Source: DATFWC01 sp045801465 (lineage in GTDB: Bacteria > Pseudomonadota > Alphaproteobacteria > Rhizobiales > Xanthobacteraceae). Taken from it: a stretch of 54,548 nucleotides of DNA. Of the stretch, positions 42,324 through 53,728 are shown piece by piece. The notes below the pieces were generated by a model. That model did not search any database and was not told where the DNA came from. It worked only from the letters and a program-made list of their open reading frames with translations. A program made the translations under genes and the position numbers. The stretch spans positions 1 to 54,548 of the forward strand of contig JBJMSU010000120.1 in assembly GCA_045801465.1 (NCBI GenBank), given 5' to 3'. The first letter of the stretch is position 1. Every line of letters starts with the position of its first letter.

Positions 42324-43892
42324 CTAGCGCCTGCCGCCGAGACTGCCGAGAAGGCCGCGGATCAGCGCCCGGCCGATTTGCGTCCCTACCTGCGAGGCGA
42401 CCGACCGCGCGACTTGCTTGACCACGACCTCGGTCGTGCTCATGCGGCCGCTGCGGCGGCCGGTGCCGCCGCCGAGCACACCGCCGAGAACGTCACCCAG
42501 CACACCGCCGCCGGAGGACGGCTGCTCAGGGGGTCGGCGCGGCGCTGACGGAGGCGGAGGCGCGGTTTCCTCGGCGATCCGTTCGTTGACCCGCTTGTGC
42601 AGGACTTCATAGACGGATTCCGGATCGATCGCCTGGTCATACTTGCCGCGGATCGGGCTTTTGGCGATCACGGATTTCCGTTCCTCGGCCGTTATCGGTC
42701 CGATGCGGGCCGACGGTGGCCGGATGAGAGCGCGGTCGACGGGCGACGGCACGCCGTTGCCTTCCAGAAAGGAGACGAGCGCCTCGCCTCTTTCCAATTC
42801 GGTGATCACCTTGGCGGTATCGAGGCCGGGATTGGCGCGGAACGTCTCTGCCGCCGCCCGGACCGCCTTCTGGTCGCGCGCCGTGAAGGCACGCAAGGCG
42901 TGCTGGACCCGGTTGCCGAGCTGCGCCAGCACCTTGTTCGGCACGTCGAGCGGATTCTGCGTGACGAAATAGACACCCACCCCCTTCGAGCGGATCAAAC
43001 GGACCACCTGCTCGATCCTGTCGAGCAGCGCCTTGGGCGCGTCATTGAACAACAGGTGCGCCTCGTCGAAGAAGAAGACCAGCTTCGGCTTCTCGACGTC
43101 GCCGACTTCGGGCAGCTGTTCGAACAGTTCCGACAGCAGCCACAGCAGAAACGTCGCATAAAGACGCGGATTCTCCATGAGCTTGTCGGCGCTGAGCAGG
43201 TTGATGATGCCGCGCCCGTCGCGGTCGGTGCGCATGAAATCCTTGATCGAGAGCGCCGGTTCGCCGAAGAACTTGGCACCGCCCTGGTTCTCCAATACCA
43301 GGAGCTGTCGCTGCACCGCACCGATGCTGGCGCTCGCCACATTGCCGTAACGGGTCCCGATCTCCTTCGCGTTTTTTCCGATGTAGGACAGAAGCTCGCG
43401 CAGATCCTTGAGATCGACGAGGCCGTTGGCTTCGATCTCCGTCAATTCGGGGTCGTCATCGGCATAGCGAAACGCAATGTTGATCACGCCTTCCTGGACG
43501 TCGTTCAGATCGAGCATGCGCGACAACAGGAGCGGCCCCAGTTCGAACAGGGTAGCGCGGATCGGATGCCCTTGCTCCCCGAACAAGTCCCACAACACGG
43601 CCGGGAATTCGTCCGGTTCGTAATCAAAGCCGAGGTCCTTGGCGCGTTTGACCAGCGCCTCCCTGCCCTCGCCGGGCGCGGCGATGCCGGACAGGTCGCC
43701 CTTGATGTCTGCCGCGAATACCGGGACGCCGGCGCGCGAAAACCCCTCGGCGAGCACTTGCAGCGTCACCGTCTTGCCGGTGCCGGTCGCGCCGGTGATC
43801 AAACCGTGACGATTGGCGAGCTTAAGCGCGAGAAATTCCGGTCGCGTGCCCTTGCCGACGAAAATCCTGTCGTTCTGATCGAGCGTCGGCAT
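42324..43892 (-). CDS. HerA-like ATPase (DUF853)
   Basis: Protein of 522 residues with a P-loop GATGTGKTV (about 33-41) and a Walker B LVFFFDEAHLLF (about 270-281). The arrangement FVTQNPLDVPNKVLAQLGNR is typical of the DUF853/helicase-HerA-like family of FtsK-type ATPases. The C-terminal 80 residues are Gly/Pro-rich with repeated GGVLG units. Family members are cytoplasmic; a DNA-pumping role is assumed from homology to HerA but not shown. Confidence 0.93.
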   Translation of the reverse strand: MPTLDQNDRIFVGKGTRPEFLALKLANRHGLITGATGTGKTVTLQVLAEGFSRAGVPVFAADIKGDLSGIAAPGEGREALVKRAKDLGFDYEPDEFPAVLWDLFGEQGHPIRATLFELGPLLLSRMLDLNDVQEGVINIAFRYADDDPELTEIEANGLVDLKDLRELLSYIGKNAKEIGTRYGNVASASIGAVQRQLLVLENQGGAKFFGEPALSIKDFMRTDRDGRGIINLLSADKLMENPRLYATFLLWLLSELFEQLPEVGDVEKPKLVFFFDEAHLLFNDAPKALLDRIEQVVRLIRSKGVGVYFVTQNPLDVPNKVLAQLGNRVQHALRAFTARDQKAVRAAAETFRANPGLDTAKVITELERGEALVSFLEGNGVPSPVDRALIRPPSARIGPITAEERKSVIAKSPIRGKYDQAIDPESVYEVLHKRVNERIAEETAPPPPSAPRRPPEQPSSGGGVLGDVLGGVLGGGTGRRSGRMSTTEVVVKQVARSVASQVGTQIGRALIRGLLGSLGGRR

Positions 43893-44111
43893 GATAGTGC
43901 TCCCTGTGTCTCCATCGACACATTTGCCGGTTTTTTGTGGTCAGCTTACAGAACCGGATGGCGCTTTTCCACGCCGGGAATAAATTAACGAGAGGAAGCG
44001 CAACGGCACAATGACCATGATGGACGGCGTAGCGAGTTGTTTCCCACCGATCTCGCCGCTGCACCAGCAAAGCCGATGAACCCGCCGCAAGTGCGGGAAC
44101 GTGAGGGGATC

Positions 44112-44483
44112 ATGGATGAGCTTGTGGAACGTCTCACGGCCAAATGCGGCGTCGAACGCTCGGCCGCGGAAAAATCCGTCGGCATCATTCTCGACTTTCT
44201 GCGCAAAGAAGGCCCGCCGGACAAGGTGCCGACGCTGCTCGACAAGATGCCCGGTGCAGAGGCGCTGGCAGCGAGCGCGGGCGAGCAGCAAGGTTCCGGG
44301 GGCGGCATGTTCGGCATGGGCGGCATCATGGGAGCGGCCAACCGCCTGATGGCGGCAGGCCTCAGCATGGGCCAGGTGCAATGCGTGACCCGCGAGGTGG
44401 TCGCCTACGCCCGAGAAAAAGCCGGTGAGGACGCGGTCGGCGAGGTCGTCGGTGCGATCCCAGGCCTCAGTCAGTTCGTCTGA
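44112..44483 (+). CDS. DUF2267-like small protein
   Basis: Protein of 123 residues: MDELVERLTAKCGVERSAAE, then DFLRKEGPPDKVPTLLDKMP and a Gly/Met-rich loop (GGGMFGMGGIMG). The last part is helical. It resembles the DUF2267/DUF2780-type helical proteins, but I am not certain of the family. AGGGG lies just upstream of ATG 44112. The ATG at 44076 is an alternative. The DUF4332 gene follows on the same strand. Confidence 0.7.
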   Translation: MDELVERLTAKCGVERSAAEKSVGIILDFLRKEGPPDKVPTLLDKMPGAEALAASAGEQQGSGGGMFGMGGIMGAANRLMAAGLSMGQVQCVTREVVAYAREKAGEDAVGEVVGAIPGLSQFV

Positions 44484-44567
44484 GTTGTTTCAAGCGTGCG
44501 GAGCGTTGGATGCGCGGAGGCAAGTCCGCGCGCGCGTATCGGCATTGCGGATCTTGAGGAGAATTTC

Positions 44568-44975
44568 ATGGCGTATCCCGTCACCGAGATCGACGACATC
44601 GGGTCTGACGACGCTGCGGCGCTGAGACGAGTCGGAATCCGAACGACAGACGCCCTGCTGGAGGCCGCAAAGAGCCCGAAAGGGCGCCGCGAGCTCGCGG
44701 CCAAGATCGCCGTCGACGAGAAGCGCTTGTTGAAATGGGCCAACTGCGCCGACCGCATGCGGATCAAGGGGGTCGGGGACGATTACTCGCAGCTCATTCG
44801 CGCGGCCGGCGTGGACACCGTCCGCGAGCTCAAGCACCGCAATGCCAAAAAACTGACCGAGGCCATGCGCAATGCCAATGCCAAGCGCAAGCTCGTGAAC
44901 TTTCTCCCCTCCGAGAAGGCGGTCGCGCGCTGGATCGAGCATGCCAAGAAGCTGCCGATCAAGATCAGCTATTGA
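44568..44975 (+). CDS. DUF4332 helix-hairpin-helix protein
   Basis: Protein of 135 residues. VTEIDDIGSDDAAALRRVGI and a later CADRMRIKGVGDDYSQLIRA are helix-hairpin-helix repeats of the DUF4332 type, likely to bind nucleic acid or protein. It is soluble and probably cytoplasmic. AGGAG lies 8 bases before the ATG at 44568, which fixes the start. Function unknown. Confidence 0.87.
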   Translation: MAYPVTEIDDIGSDDAAALRRVGIRTTDALLEAAKSPKGRRELAAKIAVDEKRLLKWANCADRMRIKGVGDDYSQLIRAAGVDTVRELKHRNAKKLTEAMRNANAKRKLVNFLPSEKAVARWIEHAKKLPIKISY

Positions 44976-45057
44976 TCGTCACCTGTCCGGGCTTTTCGGT
45001 ATCGTGTTCCAAACGTGACCGCTTGACACCCCGTTGTCGCTGCGCAAAGCCAGCGCG

Positions 45058-45915
45058 ATGAGCCCGCTCGGTCGCGCAGCTTCCGGTCTCGCTGACGCGC
45101 AGCCGCATGTTTTCGATCGGCTTCTGGCCGCCGGCCGGCCGGTCGTCATGGGCATTCTCAATATCACGCCGGATTCATTCTCCGACGGTGGCCGTTTCAT
45201 CGATCCCGCGATCGCCATTGCGCATGCACGCCGCATGATGGCCGAAGGCGCCGACATCCTCGATCTTGGCGCAGAATCCACCCGCCCCTATGGGGGCGCC
45301 GTCGCGGTGTCGCTCGAGGACGAGCTCGCCCGGCTCGAGTCGGTGCTGCCGGCCGTCATCGATCTCGGGGTTCCGGTCTCGATCGACACCATCAAAGCGG
45401 AGGTCGCCACTTGGGCGCTGCGGCTGGGCGCAGCAATCGTGAACGACGTCTGGGGCCTGCAGCGCGACCCCGGCATGGCGCAGGTCGTGGCCGAGCATGG
45501 CGCGCCGGTGATCGTCATGCACAACCGCGACTCCGCGGATCCCACGATCGACATCGTCGCGGATGTCACGGCGTTCTTCGCCCGCTCGCTCGAGATCGCC
45601 GCGCGGGCCGGCATCGCGCGGCGAGCAATCGTTCTCGATCCCGGTATCGGCTTCGGCAAGACGCCGGAGCAGAGCATGGAAGTGATCGCCCGTCTCGAAG
45701 CGTTCACGAGCTTCGGCCTGCCGCTGCTGGTGGGCGCCTCGCGCAAGCGCTTCATCAACAGCGTCGTTCCCTCCTCGCCCGATCGACGGCTGGGCGGCTC
45801 GATCGCCGCCCACCTGCTCGCCGTGCGCAACGGCGCAGCCATCGTGCGCGTCCATGACGTCGCCGAAACCGTGCAGGCGCTGCGCGTGACCGCCGCGATC
45901 GGGAGCGGGCGGTGA
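45058..45915 (+). CDS. folP: dihydropteroate synthase
   Basis: Folate-pathway enzyme of 285 residues joining p-aminobenzoate to the pterin diphosphate. Signatures: MGILNITPDSFSDGGRF, LDLGAESTRP, IVNDVWGL, LDPGIGFGKTPEQ and GASRKRFI. It is the first gene of a folP-folB-folK operon; its TGA overlaps the GTG start of folB. The ATG at 45058 is preferred; an in-frame TTG 24 bases upstream is less likely. It is the sulfonamide target. Confidence 0.95.
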   Translation: MSPLGRAASGLADAQPHVFDRLLAAGRPVVMGILNITPDSFSDGGRFIDPAIAIAHARRMMAEGADILDLGAESTRPYGGAVAVSLEDELARLESVLPAVIDLGVPVSIDTIKAEVATWALRLGAAIVNDVWGLQRDPGMAQVVAEHGAPVIVMHNRDSADPTIDIVADVTAFFARSLEIAARAGIARRAIVLDPGIGFGKTPEQSMEVIARLEAFTSFGLPLLVGASRKRFINSVVPSSPDRRLGGSIAAHLLAVRNGAAIVRVHDVAETVQALRVTAAIGSGR

Positions 45916-46280
45916 GCGACAGCATTTTCGTCAGCGGGCTCGCGCTGCATGCCTATCACGGCGTCATGCCGCACGAGGCCAAGGTCGGGCAATCATTCGC
46001 GCTCGATCTCGTCGTCGACATCGATCTTGCCGATGCGGGCCGCTCCGACAAGGTCGCCGATACGGTGTCCTATGACCTGATCGTGGCGGCGGCGGCGCAA
46101 GCATTCTGCGCCCAGCGCTACCGCTTGGTCGAAGCCGCCGCCGGCGCGGTCGCCGACGCGATCCTGGCGCAGTTCCCGCGCGTCGACGGCGTCCGCGTCA
46201 CCGTTCACAAGCCGCATGCGCCGATTGCCGCCACGTTTCGCGATGTCGGCGTCGAGATCGTCCGTTCGCGCCATGGCTGA
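45912..46280 (+). CDS. folB: dihydroneopterin aldolase
   Basis: Enzyme of 122 residues that cleaves dihydroneopterin to hydroxymethyl-dihydropterin. It begins at a GTG overlapping the folP stop. FVSGLALHAYHGVMPHEAKV holds the conserved Tyr-His-Gly-Val near the active site and VRVTVHKPHAPI the later conserved Lys-Pro. It overlaps folK by 8 bases, so all three fol genes are translationally coupled. Confidence 0.94.
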   Translation: MSDSIFVSGLALHAYHGVMPHEAKVGQSFALDLVVDIDLADAGRSDKVADTVSYDLIVAAAAQAFCAQRYRLVEAAAGAVADAILAQFPRVDGVRVTVHKPHAPIAATFRDVGVEIVRSRHG

Positions 46281-46761
46281 AGCGCTGCTGGCGCTGGGCG
46301 GCAATGTCGGCGACGCCCGCGCGACGCTCGACCGCGCCGTCACGCTTCTGTGCGACGGCAAGGCCGTGCGGCTCATCGCCCGCTCGTCCGATTACCGTAC
46401 CCCGCCCTGGGGCAGGGAAGACCAGGCGCCGTTCATCAATCTCTGCCTCGTGGTGAAGACCGAGTTGTCACCGCAGGCGCTGCTTCGGCGTGGACTCGAG
46501 GTCGAGCGTGCGCTTGGACGCGATCGCAGCCGAGAACAGCGCTGGGGTCCGCGCCCGGTCGATATCGACATTCTGGCCTATGACGATGTGAGCGTGAGCG
46601 AGCCGGACTTGACCTTGCCCCACCCGCTTGTGTTCGAGCGCGCCTTCGTTCTGCTGCCACTGAACGAGATTGCGCCCGACCGCACGATCGCGGGTGTGCG
46701 CGTGCGCGATGCACTCGCTCGCATCGATGCGACCGGCATCGAACGGCTGCCGCCGCGTTGA
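46273..46761 (+). CDS. folK: HPPK, hydroxymethyl-dihydropterin pyrophosphokinase
   Basis: Enzyme of 162 residues that transfers pyrophosphate from ATP to the pterin. ALLALGGNVGDARATLDRAV is the N-terminal signature and RWGPRPVDIDILAYDD the metal-binding signature. ATG 46273 overlaps the folB stop by 8 bases; earlier in-frame starts lie inside folB. It is the last gene of the operon, 84 bases before mutA. Confidence 0.95.
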   Translation: MAEALLALGGNVGDARATLDRAVTLLCDGKAVRLIARSSDYRTPPWGREDQAPFINLCLVVKTELSPQALLRRGLEVERALGRDRSREQRWGPRPVDIDILAYDDVSVSEPDLTLPHPLVFERAFVLLPLNEIAPDRTIAGVRVRDALARIDATGIERLPPR

Positions 46762-46845
46762 CGACGCATCGATGAGCCCGCACAAGGTCCGCAAGGCCAG
46801 AACGATGTGGTTGGCCGGTGCGACGCGTCGTGGCATTTTGCGCCC

Positions 46846-48705
46846 ATGAATGAGGACACGGATGTCTCGCTCGGACGTGAATTCGCCCCGCGCAGCCGCG
46901 ACGACTGGCTGAAGCTTGTCTCCGCCGCGCTCAAAGGAGGAACGTTCGACAAGCTGGTCGCCACCACCTACGACGGCCTGCGGCTTGAGCCGCTCTATGG
47001 CGGCGAGCCGAATGCGCAGCCGATCCCTGCACGCGCGCCGGCCGCTGCGTGGCAGGTGCTGCAGCGCATCGACCTCCCGGATGGCGCCGCCGCCAACGCC
47101 GAGGCGCTGCACGATCTTGAAAAGGGAGCGAGCGGTCTCTCGCTCGTGTTCGCCGGGGCCATCGGCTGCTACGGCTATGGGCTCGACGCATCGGAGGCGC
47201 TGCTTGCGCGCGTGCTCGACGGCGTCCTGCTCGATGCCGGCGTGGCTCTGGAGCTCGATCTTTCTCCCCAGGCCAAGGATGCCGCCAACCACATCGCGGC
47301 GCTCGTACAGCAACGCGGGCTGGCGCCAGCATCCGTGAACATCCGGTTCGGCTTCGATCCGCTCGGCGCGATGGCGGCGAACGGGGGCAGCCCCGCGGCC
47401 TGGACCGACCTCGCTCCGCTGTTCGCACAGCTCGTTTCCGACCTCAGTTCCCAGGGATTCAAAGGCCCGTTCGCGGCCGCCGATGCGCGACCCGTTCACG
47501 CGGCGGGCGGCTCGGAAGTGCAGGAGCTCGCCTTCGCCTTGTCGGTTGCCGTCGCCTACCTGCGCGCGCTCGAGGCCGGCGGCGTTGCTCTCGATGCCGC
47601 CCGTCGCATGATTTCCTTCCGGCTGGCGGCGGATGCCGACCAATTTCTGACCATCGCTAAGTTTCGCGCGCTGCGCAAACTATGGGCGCAGGTAGAGAAC
47701 GCTTGCGGACTTGCGCCCTGCCCGGCGTTCGTCTCCGCCGAGACCGCGTGGCGGATGATGACGAAGCGCGACCCATGGGTGAACATGCTGCGCGCCGCCA
47801 TGGCGGTGTTCGCGGCCGGGCTGGGCGGCGCCAACAGCATCACGGTGCTCCCGTTCACCGCCGCGCTCGGCCTGCCCGATCGCTTCGCACGACGCATGGC
47901 GCGCAACACGCAGCTCATCCTGCTGGAGGAATCGCACCTCGCCAAGGTGAGCGATCCGGCCGCGGGCTCCGGCGCCATCGAGGACCTCACCGACCAGCTT
48001 TGCCGCGCCGCGTGGGCCTTGTTCCAGGAGATCGAGGCGAGCGGCGGCGCCGCAACGGCGCTTGCGCGCGGCGTCATTCAGGGCAAGGTCGCCACGGTGC
48101 GGGAAGCGCGTCAGGCAGCCGTCGCGCGCCGCAGCGCGCCGCTGACCGGCACGAGCGAGTTCCCGGACCTCAAGGAGGCGCCGGTGGCTGTCCTCGAAGC
48201 TATGCCGGTCGAGGTCCCGCCACCTGGTCCGGCTGCCATCACATTCCCGGCTCTCCCGCGCGTGCGCCTCGCCGAACCGTTCGAGGAATTGCGCGATAAA
48301 TCCGACCGCCGGCTCGCCGAAACCGGCCGGCGGCCGAAGGTGTTTCTCGCCACCCTGGGCCGCCCGTCGGATTTCAGCGCGCGCGCGACCTTCGCCCGGA
48401 ATTTTTTCGCCGCCGGCGGGATCGAGGCGGAGTCCCACGAAGGATTTGCCGACCACGCCGCCATGATCGCCGCGTTCAAGCGCTCCGGCGCCAAGCTCGC
48501 CTGCCTGTGCTCGTCCGATGACATCTACGCGCGGGAGGCCGCGGAAGCCGCCCAAGCGCTTACCGCCGCGGCCGCGGCGCATATCTATCTGGCGGGGCGT
48601 CCGAAGGATCGGGAGATCTACCAAGCGGCCGGCGTTCAAACATTCATTCACACTGGCTGCGACGCCCTGGCGACGCTCAAGGCCGCGCATGATATGATCG
48701 GATAA
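46846..48705 (+). CDS. mutA: methylmalonyl-CoA mutase small subunit
   Basis: Non-catalytic subunit of 619 residues. The N-terminal TIM-barrel-like half carries RDDWLKLVSAALKGGTFDKL. The C-terminal cobalamin-fold-like half lacks the DxHxxG lower-axial ligand, as expected for this subunit. Conserved stretches include RMARNTQLILLEESHLAKVSD and DPAAGSGAIEDLTD. The ATG at 46846 matches the family start. mutB follows almost directly. The heterodimer converts methylmalonyl-CoA to succinyl-CoA. Confidence 0.93.
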   Translation: MNEDTDVSLGREFAPRSRDDWLKLVSAALKGGTFDKLVATTYDGLRLEPLYGGEPNAQPIPARAPAAAWQVLQRIDLPDGAAANAEALHDLEKGASGLSLVFAGAIGCYGYGLDASEALLARVLDGVLLDAGVALELDLSPQAKDAANHIAALVQQRGLAPASVNIRFGFDPLGAMAANGGSPAAWTDLAPLFAQLVSDLSSQGFKGPFAAADARPVHAAGGSEVQELAFALSVAVAYLRALEAGGVALDAARRMISFRLAADADQFLTIAKFRALRKLWAQVENACGLAPCPAFVSAETAWRMMTKRDPWVNMLRAAMAVFAAGLGGANSITVLPFTAALGLPDRFARRMARNTQLILLEESHLAKVSDPAAGSGAIEDLTDQLCRAAWALFQEIEASGGAATALARGVIQGKVATVREARQAAVARRSAPLTGTSEFPDLKEAPVAVLEAMPVEVPPPGPAAITFPALPRVRLAEPFEELRDKSDRRLAETGRRPKVFLATLGRPSDFSARATFARNFFAAGGIEAESHEGFADHAAMIAAFKRSGAKLACLCSSDDIYAREAAEAAQALTAAAAAHIYLAGRPKDREIYQAAGVQTFIHTGCDALATLKAAHDMIG

Positions 48706-48720
48706 GCAGTGAATCATGCC

Positions 48721-50880
<2,160 letters not shown>

Positions 50881-50915
50881 GAGATTCACAACAAGAAAAT
50901 CGTGACGTGCTCATA

Positions 50916-51212
50916 ATGACGCGGGAAGAGATCATCTCCAGAATTCGTTCCTCCGCCGCGGCGCTGCGCGCCGAAGGCGTGACAAAGCTCGCCATCTTCG
51001 GGTCGCGTGCGCGCGACGATGCGCGGCCGGACAGCGACCTCGATGTCCTGATCGAGGTCGATCCTCAGGCGAAATTTTCGCTGCTGAACCTGTCAGGGGT
51101 GGGGCTTATCGTCGAAGAAGTCACTGGATTGAAAACTCAGGTTTCGATGCACCGTTCCCTCGATCCCAGGATGGCTGAGCGCATCGCCGACGACGTGATC
51201 GAGGTGTTCTGA
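50916..51212 (+). CDS. mntA: MNT-type nucleotidyltransferase antitoxin
   Basis: Minimal nucleotidyltransferase of 98 residues with the pol-beta motif FGSRARDDARPDSDLDVLIE (GS-x-DxD). In MNT/HEPN systems this protein adds AMP to the HEPN toxin to silence it. The HEPN gene starts 2 bases after its stop. The ATG at 50916 is preferred to a GTG 9 bases upstream. The pair lies between mutB and meaB. Confidence 0.87.
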   Translation: MTREEIISRIRSSAAALRAEGVTKLAIFGSRARDDARPDSDLDVLIEVDPQAKFSLLNLSGVGLIVEEVTGLKTQVSMHRSLDPRMAERIADDVIEVF

Positions 51213-51213
51213 C

Positions 51214-51564
51214 GTGCCGCCGACCGTTGCCGATCGCGTCCGCCATATCCTCGAAGCGATTCGTCAGATCCAAGCCGCGTTGTCCGGAGTCGAATACACG
51301 CAGTTCGAAGGCGATCTTCTGCTGCGCCTGGCCGTAGAGCGCCTGCTCGAAATCGTTTCCGAAGCCTCGAAATACATTCCGGCCGACATCAAGGCAGCCG
51401 AGCCCGACGTTCCTTGGCGGAAGGTCACGGACTTCGACAATCGCTTGCGCCACGCGTATCACACCATCGACGCTGCGATTGTGTGGCAGATTGCAAATGA
51501 AGATCTTGAGCCACTGAAGCGATTGGCCGAGAAAATCGTCCGGGATGCGGGAGAGCAGCCGTGA
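51214..51564 (+). CDS. hepT: HEPN (DUF86) RNase-type toxin
   Basis: Protein of 116 residues, all helical, from a GTG. VADRVRHILEAIRQIQAALS and VERLLEIVSEASKYIP are typical of DUF86/HepT. The RNase motif is normally R-x4-H with a following Tyr. Here the local sequence is DFDNRLRHAYH, so the first arginine of the usual RNxLxH phrase appears to be Asp, and RLRHAYH gives a variant spacing. Activity may be reduced. It pairs with the MNT gene just upstream. Confidence 0.85.
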   Translation: MPPTVADRVRHILEAIRQIQAALSGVEYTQFEGDLLLRLAVERLLEIVSEASKYIPADIKAAEPDVPWRKVTDFDNRLRHAYHTIDAAIVWQIANEDLEPLKRLAEKIVRDAGEQP

Positions 51565-51588
51565 CCGGCGCACTGTCCAGCTCAGCAC

Positions 51589-52176
51589 TTAGGCGATTTC
51601 ATCAAGCCGGATCGCCAAGTCGGGCAGCGCTGAAGTCGTCAGCGTGTCGCCAGGCCCACGCTCGGCGACGGAAGACCAGCCGTCGGCGCTTGGCCCGGTA
51701 TGGACCCAGGTGACCCGTTCATTGGCGTCGATCACCCAGAACTCGCGGACACCGTGGCGCGCATAGAGGCGAGCCTTCATGTCGCGATCATAGCTCAGGC
51801 TCGACACGGCAACTTCAACGAGGAGCAGAAGGTCCTCGGGGCGAGGCCGCGCAAAGCTCTTAGGATCGGCATTGTGGACAGATCGCGAAAGGATCGCGAT
51901 GTCCGGCTCGACCAGGATGTTTTCGGCGAGTTGCAACGTACTTTCGACTCCGACGAACAGGCGATCTGGCACAGCCTTCACAAACGCGGCAATGAGAGCA
52001 CTCTTGATCCGTTCATGAGCGATGCTCTTCGCCGCCATCATGACGATTTCCCCCTCGATCAGCTCGAACCTCTCGTCCTCGCGGATCACCCCCGCATCGA
52101 TCATGCGGCGGATGTCCTCGACCGTGAAGGCGCGACGGGGAAAACCTTCGGCGGCGCGGGTGACTGCGACATTCAT
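51589..52176 (-). CDS. Uma2-family (DUF820) nuclease-like protein
   Basis: Protein of 195 residues with the PD-(D/E)xK nuclease fold: ELIEGEIVMMAAKSIAHERI, then VEPDIAILSR and LLVEVAVSSLSYDRDMKARL. The invariant Asp and Glu of the fold are present. Uma2 proteins are common stand-alone accessory genes of uncertain role and often behave as mobile. The ATG at 52176 is chosen because the family start is MNVAVTRAAEG-like; an upstream start adds 15 residues. It converges on the HEPN gene with a 24-base gap. Confidence 0.88.
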   Translation of the reverse strand: MNVAVTRAAEGFPRRAFTVEDIRRMIDAGVIREDERFELIEGEIVMMAAKSIAHERIKSALIAAFVKAVPDRLFVGVESTLQLAENILVEPDIAILSRSVHNADPKSFARPRPEDLLLLVEVAVSSLSYDRDMKARLYARHGVREFWVIDANERVTWVHTGPSADGWSSVAERGPGDTLTTSALPDLAIRLDEIA

Positions 52177-52291
52177 AATGTCAACCAGATTTCGCCGGTG
52201 ACATATAACACGCCCGCCCAAACAACGCGACCACGGCGGCAGGGCAAGCCCCGCCGCCGTGCAAAATCAATCAAATGTCGGGCGTGCGGCT

Positions 52292-52507
52292 TTACGCCAT
52301 CTCCGGCAGGGTCACGAAGAAGGCCCAGGCATCGACCTCCTTGGTCGCCTCCTCGCGAGAAAAATCGTAGCGCTCCTGCACGCGTGCGATCAGCTCGTCG
52401 CGCGTGCCCGTCATCTCGTCCACATCGGCTTGCGTCAGGTGGAACCAATGGCGCCGGGCGCGCTGGCGCAGCTCCGGCCAATGGCCTTCGATATCGTGCC
52501 ATTTCAT
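52292..52507 (-). CDS. CsbD-like stress protein
   Basis: Protein of 71 residues: MKWHDIEGHWPELRQRARRH followed by FHLTQADVDEMTGTRDELIA and VQERYDFSREEATKEVDAW. This pattern matches the CsbD family of short hydrophilic proteins linked to general stress responses. Cytoplasmic; biochemical role unknown. The start at ATG 52507 removes an unlikely leader from the longer frame. It is divergent from meaB. Confidence 0.83.
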   Translation of the reverse strand: MKWHDIEGHWPELRQRARRHWFHLTQADVDEMTGTRDELIARVQERYDFSREEATKEVDAWAFFVTLPEMA

Positions 52508-52653
52508 GGATGACCCCCGTGTTCTCCGCGCGACCATTGCGCCATCCGATCGGGGCGCCGCTTCGGCTCGAAAGCGGCAATCCGGGGGCAATTTTGGTCA
52601 CCAATTTCTGAAAGCGCGCGTGATTTCGGGCGCCTGATCGTTTAGTTGACTGC

Positions 52654-53658
52654 ATGGCTGCACGTTCGTCCGCGGCGCGATCCGCTCCCGACGTCCCCGC
52701 GCTCGCCCGCGGGATCCAAGCCGGCGAGCGGCCCGTGCTGGCGCGCGCCATCACGCTGATCGAGAGCAAGCGCGCCGATCACCGCAAGGCCGCACGCGCG
52801 CTGGTGCAGCAGCTGCTGCCGGCAAGCGGCAACGCCGTGCGGGTCGGCATCACCGGCATGCCGGGGGTCGGCAAGTCCACGACCATCGACGCCCTCGGCA
52901 CGTTCCTGACCGGCAAGCGGCACAAGGTTGCGGTGCTGACCGTCGATCCGTCCTCGAGCCGCACCGGCGGCTCCATCCTCGGCGACAAGACGCGGATGGC
53001 GCGGCTTGCCGCCGATGACAACGCCTTCATCCGTCCCTCCCCGGCCTCCGGCACGCTGGGCGGCGTCGCCGCCAAGACGCGCGAGACGATGCTCTTGTGC
53101 GAAGCCGCCGGTTACGACGTGGTGCTGGTCGAGACCGTCGGCATCGGCCAGTCTGAGATCGCGGTCGCCGACATGACCGATTTCTTCCTTGTGCTGATGC
53201 TGCCGGGGGCCGGCGATGAGCTGCAGGGCCTGAAGAAGGGCGTGGTCGAGCTCGCCGACATGATTGCGGTCAACAAGGCCGACGCCGACAACGTCGCCCG
53301 CGCCAATGCGGCGGCGGCCGAGTATCGCGCGGCGTTGCACATCCTCAATCCCCGTTCGCCCGATTGGACGCCGCCCGTGATCACCTATTCGGGCTTGACC
53401 GGTGCCGGCGTCGCCGAGCTATGGGATAAGGTGCTTGAGCATCGCGCGCGGCTGTCGGAGTCGGGCGCGCTCGAACGCCAGCGGCGCGAGCAGCAGGTCA
53501 AATGGATGTGGGCGATGATCGAGGAACGGCTGATCGGGCGCCTCAAGTCGGACGCGACCGTCAAGGCGCGCCTGCCGGCGCTGGAAGCCGCGGTCGCCGA
53601 AGGCCGCCTGTCGCCGGCGCTGGCGGCCGAAGAGATCGCCCAGGCGTTGGGAATCTAG
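52654..53658 (+). CDS. meaB: MeaB, mutase-protecting GTPase
   Basis: G3E-type GTPase of 334 residues. The P-loop is GITGMPGVGKST (about 66-77), the switch region ETVGIGQSE, and the base-recognition motif AVNKADADN. MeaB loads adenosylcobalamin into methylmalonyl-CoA mutase and protects the enzyme. The mutA and mutB genes lie upstream on the same strand, separated by four unrelated accessory genes. The C-terminal helices (about 260-334) mediate dimerisation. Confidence 0.95.
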   Translation: MAARSSAARSAPDVPALARGIQAGERPVLARAITLIESKRADHRKAARALVQQLLPASGNAVRVGITGMPGVGKSTTIDALGTFLTGKRHKVAVLTVDPSSSRTGGSILGDKTRMARLAADDNAFIRPSPASGTLGGVAAKTRETMLLCEAAGYDVVLVETVGIGQSEIAVADMTDFFLVLMLPGAGDELQGLKKGVVELADMIAVNKADADNVARANAAAAEYRAALHILNPRSPDWTPPVITYSGLTGAGVAELWDKVLEHRARLSESGALERQRREQQVKWMWAMIEERLIGRLKSDATVKARLPALEAAVAEGRLSPALAAEEIAQALGI

Positions 53659-53728
53659 CGGTGGTCGCATGGACGCAGTTGTCGACGATGCGAGCGAGTC
53701 CAATGTGGTCGACGAGGTGCCCGCGAAA

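Noticed and set aside
46762..46845. Cobalamin riboswitch before the mutase genes
   Set aside because: The gap between folK and mutA is only 84 bases, too short for a cobalamin riboswitch, and no B12-box-like sequence was seen.
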